64,000 nt of DNA from Desulfuromusa kysingii (GCF_900107645.1 NZ_FNQN01000001.1:80885-144884), one strand, 5' to 3'. Shown: positions 33,726-42,589, counted from the stretch's first letter. Numbers and translations are program-made. The notes: a model not told the origin generated them from the letters alone.

Positions 33726-34658
33726 TCAGGGTGGACAGGCAGCACAACTGGAGCGAAACAGGTTGGTGCTTAGGTAACGATCACCGCGGTCGGGGAGCAG
33801 CGTCACAATTGTGCCACTGTTGATATTGTTTGCCACTTGAAGTGCTCCTGCCACTGCAGCACCACTTGACATGCCAACAAAAAGCCCCATGGTGAGGGCC
33901 AGTTTACGGGTCATTGCATAGGCGTCTTCATCTTCAACCAGCCGTTTATCTGCGAGCCTTTTGGGTTCGTAAATTTCTGGGACAATGGCTTCATGCATGT
34001 TTTTAAGTCCCTGAATCTTGTGGCCTAAACCTGGTTCAACGCCGACAATCTTGACCTGTGGTGCATGTTCCGAAAAATAACGACTGATTCCCATCAGTGT
34101 CCCAGAAGTCCCCATTCCAGCAACAAAGTAATCAATGCGACCTGCAGTCTGTTGCATAATTTCAGGCGCTGTCGTTTCGTAGTGGGACAAGGGGTTATTG
34201 GGGTTTTTATACTGGTTGGGCATAAAATAGCTGTCCGGGGTTTGTTCTAAAATTTTGTGGGCAAGACGAATTGCACCATCGGTCATCTGGCAGCCCGGGG
34301 AAAGAACCGTTTCAGCTCCATATGCTTCCAGTATCCCGCGTCTTTCGGTGCTGACACATGCAGGCATAACCAGTTTGACCTTGTACCCTTTCGCTGCGCC
34401 GATCATCGCGATTGCAATGCCCGTGTTTCCGGAGGTGGGTTCAAGTATGATCTTATCTGCTGTCAGTTCACCCGTTTTTTCCGCTTTGTTGATCATGTAC
34501 AAGGCGGGTCGATCTTTCACTGAGCCGCCGGGGTTGCTCCCTTCCAATTTGGCGAATAGCCGCACCTTTGGATTTTCGGTCAGGGCAGAGAGATCAACCA
34601 TCGGGGTATTGCCGATGGAGTCAAGCAAATGGGGAATTTTCAGGTTTTGAATAGACAT
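33726..34658 (-). CDS. cysM: Cysteine synthase, CysM type
   Basis: A 310-residue PLP enzyme. SIGNTPMVDL, GSNPGGSVKDRPALYMI (PLP Lys), TSGNTGIAIAMIGAAKGY and the Gly-rich phosphate loop VAGMGTSGTLMGI are present. The 'DRPALYMI' and 'GIAIAMIGAAKGY' wording is closer to CysM than CysK. It makes cysteine from O-acetylserine and sulfide or thiosulfate. The C-terminus ends SSCAACPP. The ATG overlaps the UbiD-family stop by one base (TAATG), so the two genes are coupled. Confidence 0.87.
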   Translation of the reverse strand: MSIQNLKIPHLLDSIGNTPMVDLSALTENPKVRLFAKLEGSNPGGSVKDRPALYMINKAEKTGELTADKIILEPTSGNTGIAIAMIGAAKGYKVKLVMPACVSTERRGILEAYGAETVLSPGCQMTDGAIRLAHKILEQTPDSYFMPNQYKNPNNPLSHYETTAPEIMQQTAGRIDYFVAGMGTSGTLMGISRYFSEHAPQVKIVGVEPGLGHKIQGLKNMHEAIVPEIYEPKRLADKRLVEDEDAYAMTRKLALTMGLFVGMSSGAAVAGALQVANNINSGTIVTLLPDRGDRYLSTNLFRSSCAACPP

Positions 34659-36499
34659 TAAATGATTCCTTGTAAGGGGCCACCATGGGTCGCAAGTTGA
34701 TCAACCTGTTTTTCGATTTCCGGGTCGTCAATTAAAGCTGGGGCATGATGAGGTTTGCTGCGAGAATCAATGACCAATGAACCGCTACAGCCCCAATGTT
34801 TAGCTGTCGTAAAGCTGCCGATTCCATAGATGTCAGCGGCGGGATTGGAGCGGGTAAAACCGACCCAGAGCCAATTGTTTAAGGTTGCAGCGCAAAATTG
34901 ACTATCGTCCACAATCAAGATGAGAGGGAAATGGTTGATGGGGTTATCCGGCTCAAACTTTTTACAGAAACGGAGCAGGTGCGGGTCTTCACCAGGGTGA
35001 TAATTGTTGCAGCTTGGACCTTGAACAAGCAGTACTCCAGGGATAGCGATAGTGGGTTTTGTGAAGCCACGCGGTAAGGTAATATTCTCAGGGATTGTGG
35101 TCGGCAAGTTGCGTCGCTTGGCTCCAACAGCGGCAATAACCGCCTTTGATCCCTGATTCAAGCCATGACCACTATAATCCAGGGTGTCCATTGTTGTTGC
35201 TGTTTGAAAGTGGAGATCACGCTGCCAGTCGACCCTTTCCAGTAGGTGCTGAAAAAAGGCCGGAATCTGGTTGATATCTAGATTTGGATCATCGTTTTCG
35301 GCGACAATGAGCAGGTATTTTGCCAACGAGAGCTGCCCCTGTCCCAGAATGGCATTGGCTTGAGTCAGAAGTTCCTGTGGGCGCTCAAGCTCGCTATAGG
35401 GGGTGTAACGTTCACTGCCAATGGCAAGCAGGAGCGGATGCACGCCTGCGGCATCGACAGCATGGACTGCTTTTATCCCTGGCAGGACATCAGGGATCAG
35501 CGCCCCCGTTAATTCATGGATAAATTCGCCGAAGCTGGTATCTTCCTGCGGTGGGCGACCGACGGTAGTGAAGGGCCAGATGGCATCCGGGCGATGGTAG
35601 ACCCGCTCCACATTAACGATGGGAAAATCGTGTGCCAAGCTGTAGTAACCAAGGTGGTCACCAAACGGGCCTTCTGGTTTCTGCTGTTTGGGATCGATCG
35701 TACCGCATATAACAAAGTCAGCTTCGGCAGGCATGGGTAAGAGGCCGGACGGTTGGACCAGCGGGATCCGGTGCCCGCCGAGAAGGCCGGCAAAAGATAA
35801 TTCCGGCATCCCTTCTGGCAGAGGCATCACTGCTGCAATAGTCAGACTTGGAGGTCCACCGACAAAAATATTGACGAGGAATGGTTTGCCGAGTTCCAGC
35901 GCTTCCCGGTGGTGAACGCCGATACCACGATGAATCTGGTAATGGAGACCAATCTCCTGATTTTGGATATACTCATTCCCTGCTATCTGGACACGGTACA
36001 TACCCAGATTTGATGAACGGAATCCCGGCTGCCGACTGCTTTCGCTGTAGACTTGAGGCAGGGTGATGAAGGCGCCGCCATCGTCGGGCCAGCTTTTTAT
36101 CTGTGGCAGTTCACCGAGGGTCGTCTGATTCCATAAAATCGGCGCTGACTTCACTTTCTTGGGGAGTAGATGAAGGGCCGCCGGGACACCAGCCAGCAGC
36201 GAAGCAGGTGATTTCAATAAGCTCTTGGGATCAAGTTTTAATTTGATGAGGGTTTCAACTTGCTGCAAAGTATCGCGAAACAGATATCTGGTCCGCGCCA
36301 GGGTGCCGAAAAGATTGGCGACCGCCGGAAAGCGACTGCCACTGAGGTTGGTAAAGAGGATGGCCGGTCCCTGATGTTGATAAACCCGTCTCTGAATTGC
36401 GCCAGCAAGCAAATTGGGCTCGATGGGCTGAGTGATACGGATGAGTTGACCACTACTTTCAAGTTCATCGACAGCCTGTTTAAGCGTTCTGTATCCCAT
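34658..36499 (-). CDS. UbiD-family decarboxylase (menaquinone-biosynthesis type candidate)
   Basis: A 613-residue protein. The UbiD core is visible: LPQIKSWPDDGGAFITLPQV, NLGMYRVQI, QIHRGIGVHH, EGPFGDHLGYYS with the catalytic Glu, and VERVYHRPDAIWPFTTVGRPPQED. These enzymes use prenylated FMN to decarboxylate aromatic or unsaturated acids. The length of about 600 is typical of the menaquinone decarboxylase branch of the futalosine pathway, so that is the leading guess; other aromatic substrates remain possible. It is the first gene of a pair with cysM. A second, shorter paralogue lies at 60.7 kb. Confidence 0.83.
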   Translation of the reverse strand: MGYRTLKQAVDELESSGQLIRITQPIEPNLLAGAIQRRVYQHQGPAILFTNLSGSRFPAVANLFGTLARTRYLFRDTLQQVETLIKLKLDPKSLLKSPASLLAGVPAALHLLPKKVKSAPILWNQTTLGELPQIKSWPDDGGAFITLPQVYSESSRQPGFRSSNLGMYRVQIAGNEYIQNQEIGLHYQIHRGIGVHHREALELGKPFLVNIFVGGPPSLTIAAVMPLPEGMPELSFAGLLGGHRIPLVQPSGLLPMPAEADFVICGTIDPKQQKPEGPFGDHLGYYSLAHDFPIVNVERVYHRPDAIWPFTTVGRPPQEDTSFGEFIHELTGALIPDVLPGIKAVHAVDAAGVHPLLLAIGSERYTPYSELERPQELLTQANAILGQGQLSLAKYLLIVAENDDPNLDINQIPAFFQHLLERVDWQRDLHFQTATTMDTLDYSGHGLNQGSKAVIAAVGAKRRNLPTTIPENITLPRGFTKPTIAIPGVLLVQGPSCNNYHPGEDPHLLRFCKKFEPDNPINHFPLILIVDDSQFCAATLNNWLWVGFTRSNPAADIYGIGSFTTAKHWGCSGSLVIDSRSKPHHAPALIDDPEIEKQVDQLATHGGPLQGII

Positions 36500-36710
36500 T
36501 TATAACCATCCGATCTTGGCAATGTTGAAGAGTTATTTTATACGTTAGCGACACGGAAAAGGCAATGCCTCCGAAGTTCCGCTGTCATCAGGAGCCGGAA
36601 TGATTTTAATCTCAAACATTAATAATTGATTCAAAAAAAGTCCGCTCTCCAGTATGGTTAACTATTCTCTGATGATTAGCCGTCTCTGTTTTAGCATTGA
36701 GGAGCTTTGA

Positions 36711-38318
36711 ATGCGTATCCGCTTGGCACTGAGATATACCGCTATATCAAGTCTGATTCTGCTCGTGGTGATGTCAATTTCTGCTTATCTGCATATTGAA
36801 AAAGTGCAGAAGGTTTTTGCTCAATGGACCGTACAGGAAGCAGGAGAACTTTCGGAGATGATCGTGCGTGATTCCCACCACCTCATGCTGGCTGACAACA
36901 ATGAGCAGCTACAGCTCATGATAGAAGATATCGGCCGTAATCCTCGCATCAAAAGGGCTCGTATCTTGGGAAAAGAGGGTGTCGTCGTTTTCTCGATGAA
37001 TAAACACGAGATCGGCACGACATTAGGGGAGAACGATGAGAGTTGTTCCTTTTGTCATCTCACAGGATCAAAAGTGTTAGTTGATGTGCCAATTGAGGAG
37101 CGCAGTAGAACTTTCTCTGATGAGAACGGGACACAATATCTGAGCATCACTCGCGGAATTTATAATGAACCCAGTTGCTATACGGCGGCCTGTCACGCCC
37201 ACTCCGCTGACGAAAAGAAGATCGGGGTGCTGGATATGGTTGTTTCTCAGGGACCGATGGTCGATTTGGCCCATTCCCATCATAAAGATGTCATTGTCTC
37301 TACTATGGTGATGTTGATCATCTTGTCCCTGTGCCATTATTTTTTGACCAGAAAGCATATTTGTGACCCTATTCAAGGGTTATTGGTGCAGACGCAAGCC
37401 CTTTCTGCCGGAGATTTAACCGCGCGGGTGAAACACCTCTCTGGGGATGAAATTGGCGAGTTAGGGGAGTCGTTTAATGTGATGGCGGATAATCTTGCTC
37501 AGGCACAGATTGAATTGAAAGAGTGGGGCTATACGCTGGAACATAAAGTTGAAATGCGCACGGCTGAGATCACGGATATGCAAGGACAACTGTTACGTTC
37601 TGCCAAATTGGCTTCGATGGGAGAACTGGTTGCTGGAGTGGCGCATGAAATCAACAATCCTCTGACCGGAATCTTGATGTTTGCCTCGCTGTCGTCAAAA
37701 ACTCCGGACCTGCCGCAGCAGGTTAAAGAAAATCTGGAATTGATTGTTGCGGAAACGGGACGATGTGCAAAGATTGTTCGTGGCCTGCTGGAATTTGCAC
37801 GGGAATCGTTTCCGGAGAAAAATCCTGACTCGATTAACCGGATTATTGAACATACCTTGGAACTTGTCTCGCATCAGATTATTTTTCAGGATGTTGATAT
37901 TCGCTACCAGGGAGAGGACGGACTTCCTGATTTGGAGGTCGATACGGACCAACTGCAGCAGGTTTTCCTCAATATGCTTATCAATGCCGGTCAGGCAATG
38001 CCCAGTGGTGGGACGTTAAAAATCACGACAAAATTGCTGGAAAAAAGTCACGAAGTTGAAATTATTATTGAAGATACTGGAGCGGGGATCAGTCAGGAAA
38101 ATCTGGATAAGATTTTTGATCCGTTTTTCTCAACTAAGGCCCAAAAAGGTTTTGGGTTGGGATTGTCTGTTTCCTACGGAATTATTAATAATCACGGTGG
38201 CCATGTTGATGTAAAAAGCCGTGAGGGTGAAGGGACGCGGTTCTCCATTTATTTACCGGTTGCGCAGACAGTGTCGTTGGAGGAACCGGACAACGGGGAA
38301 CCCTCTGAGGAAAGTTAA
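36711..38318 (+). CDS. Sensor histidine kinase with heme-c-type periplasmic domain
   Basis: A 535-residue protein. Membrane helices near 9-27 and 194-213 enclose a periplasmic domain with CSFCH (112-116) and CYTAACH (156-162), i.e. CX2CH and CX4CH, both known heme-c attachment patterns. A HAMP region (214-266) and a coiled coil lead to the kinase core: phosphoacceptor H312 in GVAHEINNPLTG, N-box VFLNMLINAGQAM, and ATP-binding DTGAGISQENLDKIFDPF and GFGLGLSVSYGI. A redox or ligand-sensing role is inferred. GAGGAGC precedes the ATG. It ends one base from the convergent response regulator, its probable partner. Confidence 0.87.
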   Translation: MRIRLALRYTAISSLILLVVMSISAYLHIEKVQKVFAQWTVQEAGELSEMIVRDSHHLMLADNNEQLQLMIEDIGRNPRIKRARILGKEGVVVFSMNKHEIGTTLGENDESCSFCHLTGSKVLVDVPIEERSRTFSDENGTQYLSITRGIYNEPSCYTAACHAHSADEKKIGVLDMVVSQGPMVDLAHSHHKDVIVSTMVMLIILSLCHYFLTRKHICDPIQGLLVQTQALSAGDLTARVKHLSGDEIGELGESFNVMADNLAQAQIELKEWGYTLEHKVEMRTAEITDMQGQLLRSAKLASMGELVAGVAHEINNPLTGILMFASLSSKTPDLPQQVKENLELIVAETGRCAKIVRGLLEFARESFPEKNPDSINRIIEHTLELVSHQIIFQDVDIRYQGEDGLPDLEVDTDQLQQVFLNMLINAGQAMPSGGTLKITTKLLEKSHEVEIIIEDTGAGISQENLDKIFDPFFSTKAQKGFGLGLSVSYGIINNHGGHVDVKSREGEGTRFSIYLPVAQTVSLEEPDNGEPSEES

Positions 38319-39737
38319 TTATATGTGGTCTTTGACTGAAATTCCCAGTTTCTTAAGCAGCGCCTGAAAGTTAGGCCTCAGCATCCCGGTCTCTTCCGCA
38401 GCCTTGGTAACGTTCCAGCCGTTTCTCTCCAAGGCAGCGTAAACGAAGGCTTTTTCCACGGGCTCAACGGCTTGTTCGCGAGCAATCCGCTTGACCTCTT
38501 TGAGCTCGTCAGTGTTAATCGGAGCTGGAATGTCATGAAGGGCAGACTCAATCTCTTGTGATGTTGGTAGTTCCAGACTCTCTCTATGGATCAGATTCCC
38601 CTGAGACAGGACCACCGCTCGTTCGATAATATTTTCCAGCTCACGGACATTCCCTGGAAATGGATAGTCATGCAATGCCAGGTGGGCATCAGCAGAAAGT
38701 CCCTTGATCTCTCGACCGACTTCTTCTGAGAACTTCTTCAGGAAATAGCCGATCAGGAGGGGGATATCACCTGCACGCTCGCGCAATGGCGGTAAGCTAA
38801 TCGGGATAATATTCAGGCGGAAATAGAGGTCATCACGGAAGGTTCCTTCCTCAACCATCTTGTCCAATCCCCGATTTGTTGCGGCGATCAAGCGGATATC
38901 AATCGGGGTCGCTTTGGTTCCGCCAATGGGAGCCACTTCGCGCTGTTGTAGCACCCGTAACAGTTTGGCCTGAGTCGCCATACTTAGATTGGCAATCTCA
39001 TCAAGAAAAAGGCTCCCGCCGCTAGCAACGCTAAACAGACCAGGCTTGGACTGGGTCGCCCCGGTAAAAGAGCCTTTGACATGTCCGAATAGCTCACTTT
39101 CAAGCAAGTTTTCAGGTAACGAGTTGCAATCGATAGCAACAAAGGGTTCTTCTTTGCGTGGGCTGTTATTGTGGATGGCTCGGGCAACAAGTTCCTTGCC
39201 TGTTCCGCTCTCTCCGGTAATCAGTACCGAACTGGCTGTCGGTGCAACTTGAAGGATCCGTTGGAAGACCTTCTGCATCGCTTCACTTTTACCAATAAAA
39301 GAGTCGGCAACAGATTCATCGGGAATGCTTTCAGAAATAATCTCAGACTCAAGGTTGAGCAGTCTTTGTTTGATCGCCGCTTGTACTTTTTCGACGATCT
39401 GGTCTGGCAAGAATGGTTTTGTGAGATATTCGAATGCTCCATTCTTCATGGCGTCAACCGCAGAATCAACGGTTGCAAAGCCGGTAATAATGATGACCGG
39501 AACGTTTGGCTGGAGAACCGCAATAGTTTTTAAAACCTCAATACCCCCCATGATCGGCATTTTCAGGTCGCTGATAACGACGCTGAAGCTGTCTTTCTGC
39601 AGCTTCTCCATGCCAACTTTACCATTTGGAGCAACGATGACCTGATATCCTTCTAATGTCAGCGCTTGACGAAGGCCTTCACGGATAACGGCTTCATCGT
39701 CAATAACTAAAATTTTGTGTACAGAATTTTCGCTCAT
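38319..39737 (-). CDS. NtrC-family sigma-54 response regulator
   Basis: A 472-residue protein. Receiver domain with phosphoacceptor D57 (VVISDLKMPIMGG) and KPF switch Lys; AAA+ domain with Walker A GESGTGKELVARAIH, the sigma-54 contact loop as GSFTGA instead of the usual GAFTGA, and Walker B GGSLFLDEI; C-terminal Fis-type helix-turn-helix (NVTKAAEETGMLRPNFQAL). It activates sigma-54 promoters when phosphorylated. I chose ATG 39737 on alignment with receiver domains; an in-frame ATG at 39779 is possible, and neither has a good ribosome site. Its likely kinase is the convergent gene. Confidence 0.92.
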   Translation of the reverse strand: MSENSVHKILVIDDEAVIREGLRQALTLEGYQVIVAPNGKVGMEKLQKDSFSVVISDLKMPIMGGIEVLKTIAVLQPNVPVIIITGFATVDSAVDAMKNGAFEYLTKPFLPDQIVEKVQAAIKQRLLNLESEIISESIPDESVADSFIGKSEAMQKVFQRILQVAPTASSVLITGESGTGKELVARAIHNNSPRKEEPFVAIDCNSLPENLLESELFGHVKGSFTGATQSKPGLFSVASGGSLFLDEIANLSMATQAKLLRVLQQREVAPIGGTKATPIDIRLIAATNRGLDKMVEEGTFRDDLYFRLNIIPISLPPLRERAGDIPLLIGYFLKKFSEEVGREIKGLSADAHLALHDYPFPGNVRELENIIERAVVLSQGNLIHRESLELPTSQEIESALHDIPAPINTDELKEVKRIAREQAVEPVEKAFVYAALERNGWNVTKAAEETGMLRPNFQALLKKLGISVKDHI

Positions 39738-39792
39738 GATGGTCTTGATTGCTTTCTGAGTCAGATAAACAAAAACCAAAAATGTTAAAATA

Positions 39793-39804
39793 TTGAAATT
39801 TCAA
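39793..39804. promoter_or_regulatory. Palindrome at the response-regulator start site
   Basis: TTGAAATTTCAA is a perfect 12-bp palindrome directly downstream of the promoter at 39813-39841, over the expected first transcribed bases. It may be an autoregulatory site. Confidence 0.4.
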
Positions 39805-39812
39805 AGCGTTTT

Positions 39813-39841
39813 ATACTAATAAGGGAAGTGGAAACAGTCAA
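39813..39841 (-). promoter_or_regulatory. Sigma-70 type promoter of the response regulator
   Basis: On the minus strand TTGACT (39841-39836) and TAGTAT (39818-39813) are spaced 17 bp. Confidence 0.6.
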
Positions 39842-40242
39842 GAAATAAGTCGCAGGAACGGCTATTGCGAGGGGATTTTGAGGCTGAAAACGAAGCTGTA
39901 GGTGTTCGTAATGAACATTTAAATGCTCCAGGTCTTGTCGGTGAATAAATAAAATATGCAGCAAATTTATGAATATAAAATCGGTTATTTGTAGATAAGA
40001 TCAACAAAAACAGGAGGTTAACGATTTATAGCCGAGGATTTAAGAACTTTTGTCATGTTTGGCCTGTATGAAAAAAATATTCTATGGCTGTTTGGTCATG
40101 CGCATCAATTTTCGCTTAGGTCATAAATATCCTGCGATAACAAGTAGTTGTGAGTTCTGATGTGGTTTTGTAAGGTTTTGGCATAACTCATGTATATATG
40201 TTGATGTGAGGAAATAAGATTCAAAACACCATGGAGGTTGTG
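39842..40242. other. Spacer before the first small membrane protein
   Basis: About 400 bp without a recognisable gene. TGGCAT-aactc-atgta at 40179-40194 loosely resembles a sigma-54 promoter but lacks the -12 GC. An AGGAGG at 40012 has no start codon after it. Confidence 0.4.
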
Positions 40243-40485
40243 ATGAAAGATATGATGCGTAACAGTGTGATGACTTTGGTTTGTGTTCTTTTTGCGGTAT
40301 CTAGTTCGGTGGCGGCAACGGCACCCGCAGAAGAGGGCGGCTCATTGTTGTTGATGCTGTTTATCGGTTTTTTTGCCTTGATTGTGGTTTTTCAGTTGGT
40401 TCCAGCGTGCTTATTATTTGTTGGGATGTTGAAGGGGCTTTTTGCGCGCAAGCAAGATGCAAAACCCGAGGTTCCAAACCGCTAA
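40243..40485 (+). CDS. Small exported/membrane protein, paralogue A
   Basis: An 80-residue protein; ATG 40243 is set by GGAGG five bases upstream. A signal-like segment (residues 1-25, ending SSVAA) is followed by one strong membrane helix, SLLLMLFIGFFALIVVFQLV, then PACLLFVGMLKGLF and a charged tail. The protein at 41514 has the same plan and a closely similar helix (LLFVGFCALLIIAQLVPA). No known family is recognised. It sits ahead of the cytochrome/NrfD cluster and probably belongs to it. Confidence 0.75.
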   Translation: MKDMMRNSVMTLVCVLFAVSSSVAATAPAEEGGSLLLMLFIGFFALIVVFQLVPACLLFVGMLKGLFARKQDAKPEVPNR

Positions 40486-40514
40486 TAACCCTTGTCTGCA
40501 AGTGAGGTGAAGTT

Positions 40515-40955
40515 ATGAATGGTCTTCTTATCGCAAACAAGGATCAGGGTGCACGGGAACAGTTGGCCCAGGTGTTTAAGGATGACGGCTACGAGATTAC
40601 GACTTCTGTTTCAGTGGTGAATTCACTTGCGGGAATACTTGATAAAACAGTGCAGGTTGTCTTGCTTAGCGGGACATTGGATGAACAGCAAATCTCAAAG
40701 TTTGTCCCACTATTAAAGAAATGTAATCGCAATCTGTCGATTATTCTGGTGGCAGATGAAGTTCCTCTGGAGTTGCTGCGAAGAATCCGCAAGGAGGGTA
40801 TTTTCTATCATGCCTTAAGGCCTGTCGGGAACGAGGGCTGGGAAGAAATTCGGCAGGCGGTCAGTTGTGCTTTTGCAAGCTACTCTGCTCGTCAAGGGGG
40901 TATGGTGTCTTCTTCAAGATTGAAGAAACTGCAGCCGTCGCCCGAGTTATTCTAA
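40515..40955 (+). CDS. Degenerate receiver-domain protein
   Basis: A 146-residue protein with a CheY-like fold: MNGLLIANKDQGAREQLAQV, VVLLSGTLDEQQ, SIILVADEVPLELL and ALRPVG. The phosphoacceptor Asp position is S52, the acidic pair near the start is reduced (N-K-D) and the switch Lys-Pro is Arg-Pro. It therefore cannot be phosphorylated in the normal way and may act through protein contacts. A 30-residue Ser/Lys tail follows. It lies between the two small membrane proteins. GAGGTGAAGTT precedes the ATG. Confidence 0.75.
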   Translation: MNGLLIANKDQGAREQLAQVFKDDGYEITTSVSVVNSLAGILDKTVQVVLLSGTLDEQQISKFVPLLKKCNRNLSIILVADEVPLELLRRIRKEGIFYHALRPVGNEGWEEIRQAVSCAFASYSARQGGMVSSSRLKKLQPSPELF

Positions 40956-41075
40956 CATTATTGCCACTTGTAAAGCAGGGAGGTCTGGATCTCTTGCAGC
41001 CGCTTTGGGATCTGTATTTATCCTTTTCGAACGAAATCATGGATATATCTATATAAAAAAAATATTCATTTAACC

Positions 41076-41088
41076 GTATACTGTATAC
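41076..41088. promoter_or_regulatory. GYATACWGTATAC palindrome, copy 2 (cytochrome/NrfD cluster)
   Basis: GTATACTGTATAC is symmetric except for its central base and built of two GTATAC palindromes. It is flanked by ACC on the left and AATTT on the right, as is the nuo copy read on the other strand. It lies about 200 bp upstream of the sigma-54 promoter. Confidence 0.7.
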
Positions 41089-41279
41089 AATTTATATGGA
41101 TCGGTAATCTTCATATTTCTTAGTAGGTTATGGATTCGTCAGCGACAGATATGGGGCGCCTGAAGTTCTTTTTGTGTATATATTTTATATACTGCAAAAG
41201 AGGATTGGACTGGTTATATTTTATGATTTAATCCCGTAAAAACAGTTATTTATTGTTTTGTCATGAGTTCTCGAAAGAG

Positions 41280-41295
41280 TGGCATGACCTCTGCA
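41280..41295 (+). promoter_or_regulatory. Sigma-54 (-24/-12) promoter candidate
   Basis: TGGCATGACCTCTGCA has the invariant GG and GC exactly 10 bp apart and differs from the consensus TGGCACG-N4-TTGCA at two positions. It lies 219 bp upstream of the ATG of the second small membrane protein. Confidence 0.65.
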
Positions 41296-41385
41296 TTCCA
41301 TAGCCCGGCATTGTCGCTTTCAGGGGTGTTCACATTGCCTGATTTTTGCCGGTTCATTTGTCATATTCTGCTGCAAAGAAAAACG

Positions 41386-41414
41386 TTTCAATGAAATGCG
41401 TTCACACGTATAAT
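41386..41414 (+). promoter_or_regulatory. Sigma-70 type promoter candidate
   Basis: TTTCAA and a perfect TATAAT are separated by 17 bp, about 95 nt before the ATG at 41514. It would be a second start for the cluster. Confidence 0.5.
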
Positions 41415-41513
41415 TGCCGAAATTTATAACTGTGTTTGATAATTACATTTGTTCTTCCGCTCGTTTCTGCCGCCGGAGAGGACAGATCTAAACTTTTACA
41501 CGAGGAGGATTTA

Positions 41514-41759
41514 ATGCGAGGAGTAAAAACGTTACTGACAACTTTCACCTTGTTGCTTGTGGTTGTCTCCCCTGCTTTGGCAACGGATACGACCAAAACC
41601 TACAATAGCGGTATTTTGGTTCTTCTGTTTGTCGGTTTCTGTGCTTTATTGATTATTGCGCAATTAGTGCCTGCTGTTTTGGCGTTGTTTGGGATGACCA
41701 AAGAAGGCGCTAAGGGCGCATCAGGAAGCAAGCTGGCCGCATCGGCAAAGAAACACTGA
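41514..41759 (+). CDS. Small exported/membrane protein, paralogue B
   Basis: An 81-residue protein; ATG 41514 follows GAGGAGG. A signal segment ending PALA precedes one membrane helix (LVLLFVGFCALLIIAQLVPA), then VLALFGMTKEG and a Lys/Ser/Ala tail. It is a clear paralogue of the protein at 40243. It heads the operon of the miniprotein, cytochrome, iron-sulfur and NrfD subunits and may be an accessory subunit. Confidence 0.75.
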   Translation: MRGVKTLLTTFTLLLVVVSPALATDTTKTYNSGILVLLFVGFCALLIIAQLVPAVLALFGMTKEGAKGASGSKLAASAKKH

Positions 41760-41784
41760 ATTATTTATTTGAGAGGTAATTGCG

Positions 41785-41943
41785 ATGTTCGATTTTTTTA
41801 TGAATGTTGGTCATGTTGAGCAGATTTACACCGTTGTAGATTACTACACCTACATCAAAGGGCTTGAATATCTGCTGTGTCTGTTGTTCTTTACTTTTTT
41901 CCCCATGTTTTACCGTTACATCAATGGCGGCGACGAGGATTAA
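41785..41943 (+). CDS. 52-residue membrane miniprotein
   Basis: A short frame, ATG 41785 to TAA 41943, behind AGAGGTAATTGCG. It reads MFDFFMNVGHVEQIYTVVDY, then a single hydrophobic helix LEYLLCLLFFTFFPMFY and an acidic end NGGDED. It lies between paralogue B and the cytochrome gene with normal operon spacing, and the coding pattern is protein-like. It may be a small subunit of the complex. No family recognised. Confidence 0.7.
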   Translation: MFDFFMNVGHVEQIYTVVDYYTYIKGLEYLLCLLFFTFFPMFYRYINGGDED

Positions 41944-42030
41944 TCTGTTTGGGTCAGCAGACCGTTTTTTAATTTCTCTGAAGGCAGTGATTGCGCTGTT
42001 GACAGAATTGAGAACTAAGGAGTAGAGGCT

Positions 42031-42552
42031 ATGGTAAATGCCGGTAAGCAACTTATAACAGGGCTTGGAGTTTTATTGCTGTTGGCAGTCCTGTCCACGA
42101 GTTGTTATGCAATGGATTATCCAGATGAGGTCGAACTGGATTCTCTGGCGGATTTGTACGAGCCAGTGGTTTTTGATCATGCGATGCATGTTGATGTCAC
42201 AGAAAACTGTTCTGAGTGCCATCATCACACCACAGGAACAGGTGTCGCAAACGAATATTGTGCTAAATGTCATACGGGTGATGTCGAGATGGATGTGGTG
42301 GCCTGTCAAGACTGTCACTCTGCCGATCCTGTTTCTATCGAGAATCTACGTAATCCCCAACCAGGTTATTCTTACCATAACGATCAGCCGAGCTTGAAAG
42401 CAGCTTATCACTTGAAGTGTCTGGGTTGTCATCAAAATGTTGATGGCCCGACAGGTTGTGAAGACTGCCATGCAAAGACCGAGGCTGGTGATAAATTCTA
42501 TCGTTCTGGAGAGTTTGCTCCGAAGGAACCGGCACACTCATCTGCTCATTGA
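42031..42552 (+). CDS. Periplasmic multiheme cytochrome c (five CXXCH), cytochrome c3/c7-like
   Basis: A 173-residue protein with a signal peptide ending SCYA and five heme sites: CSECH, CAKCH, CQDCH, CLGCH and CEDCH. Extra His residues (FDHAMHVD, CHHH) can serve as distal ligands, giving the class III cytochrome look. AAGGAG precedes the ATG. It is followed by a Fe-S protein and an NrfD-type membrane subunit, the order of quinone-linked Cbc4-like, Tmc or Nrf-type complexes. Geobacter CbcS is described as tetraheme, so this one carries one more site. Confidence 0.87.
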   Translation: MVNAGKQLITGLGVLLLLAVLSTSCYAMDYPDEVELDSLADLYEPVVFDHAMHVDVTENCSECHHHTTGTGVANEYCAKCHTGDVEMDVVACQDCHSADPVSIENLRNPQPGYSYHNDQPSLKAAYHLKCLGCHQNVDGPTGCEDCHAKTEAGDKFYRSGEFAPKEPAHSSAH

Positions 42553-42589
42553 TGATCGCTGTGTGGGATAATAATAAGGAGATTTGGTT

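Larger units (their letters stand above)
40956..41513. other. 558-bp regulatory spacer of the cytochrome/NrfD cluster
   Basis: The spacer holds the GTATAC palindrome (41076-41088), a sigma-54 type promoter (41280-41295) and a sigma-70 type promoter (41386-41414), listed separately. No gene or RNA is recognised in it. Confidence 0.6.

Noticed and set aside
40179..40194. Sigma-54-like TGGCAT before the first small membrane protein
   Set aside because: The -12 element lacks the invariant GC (it reads GT), so it does not meet the minimum pattern.
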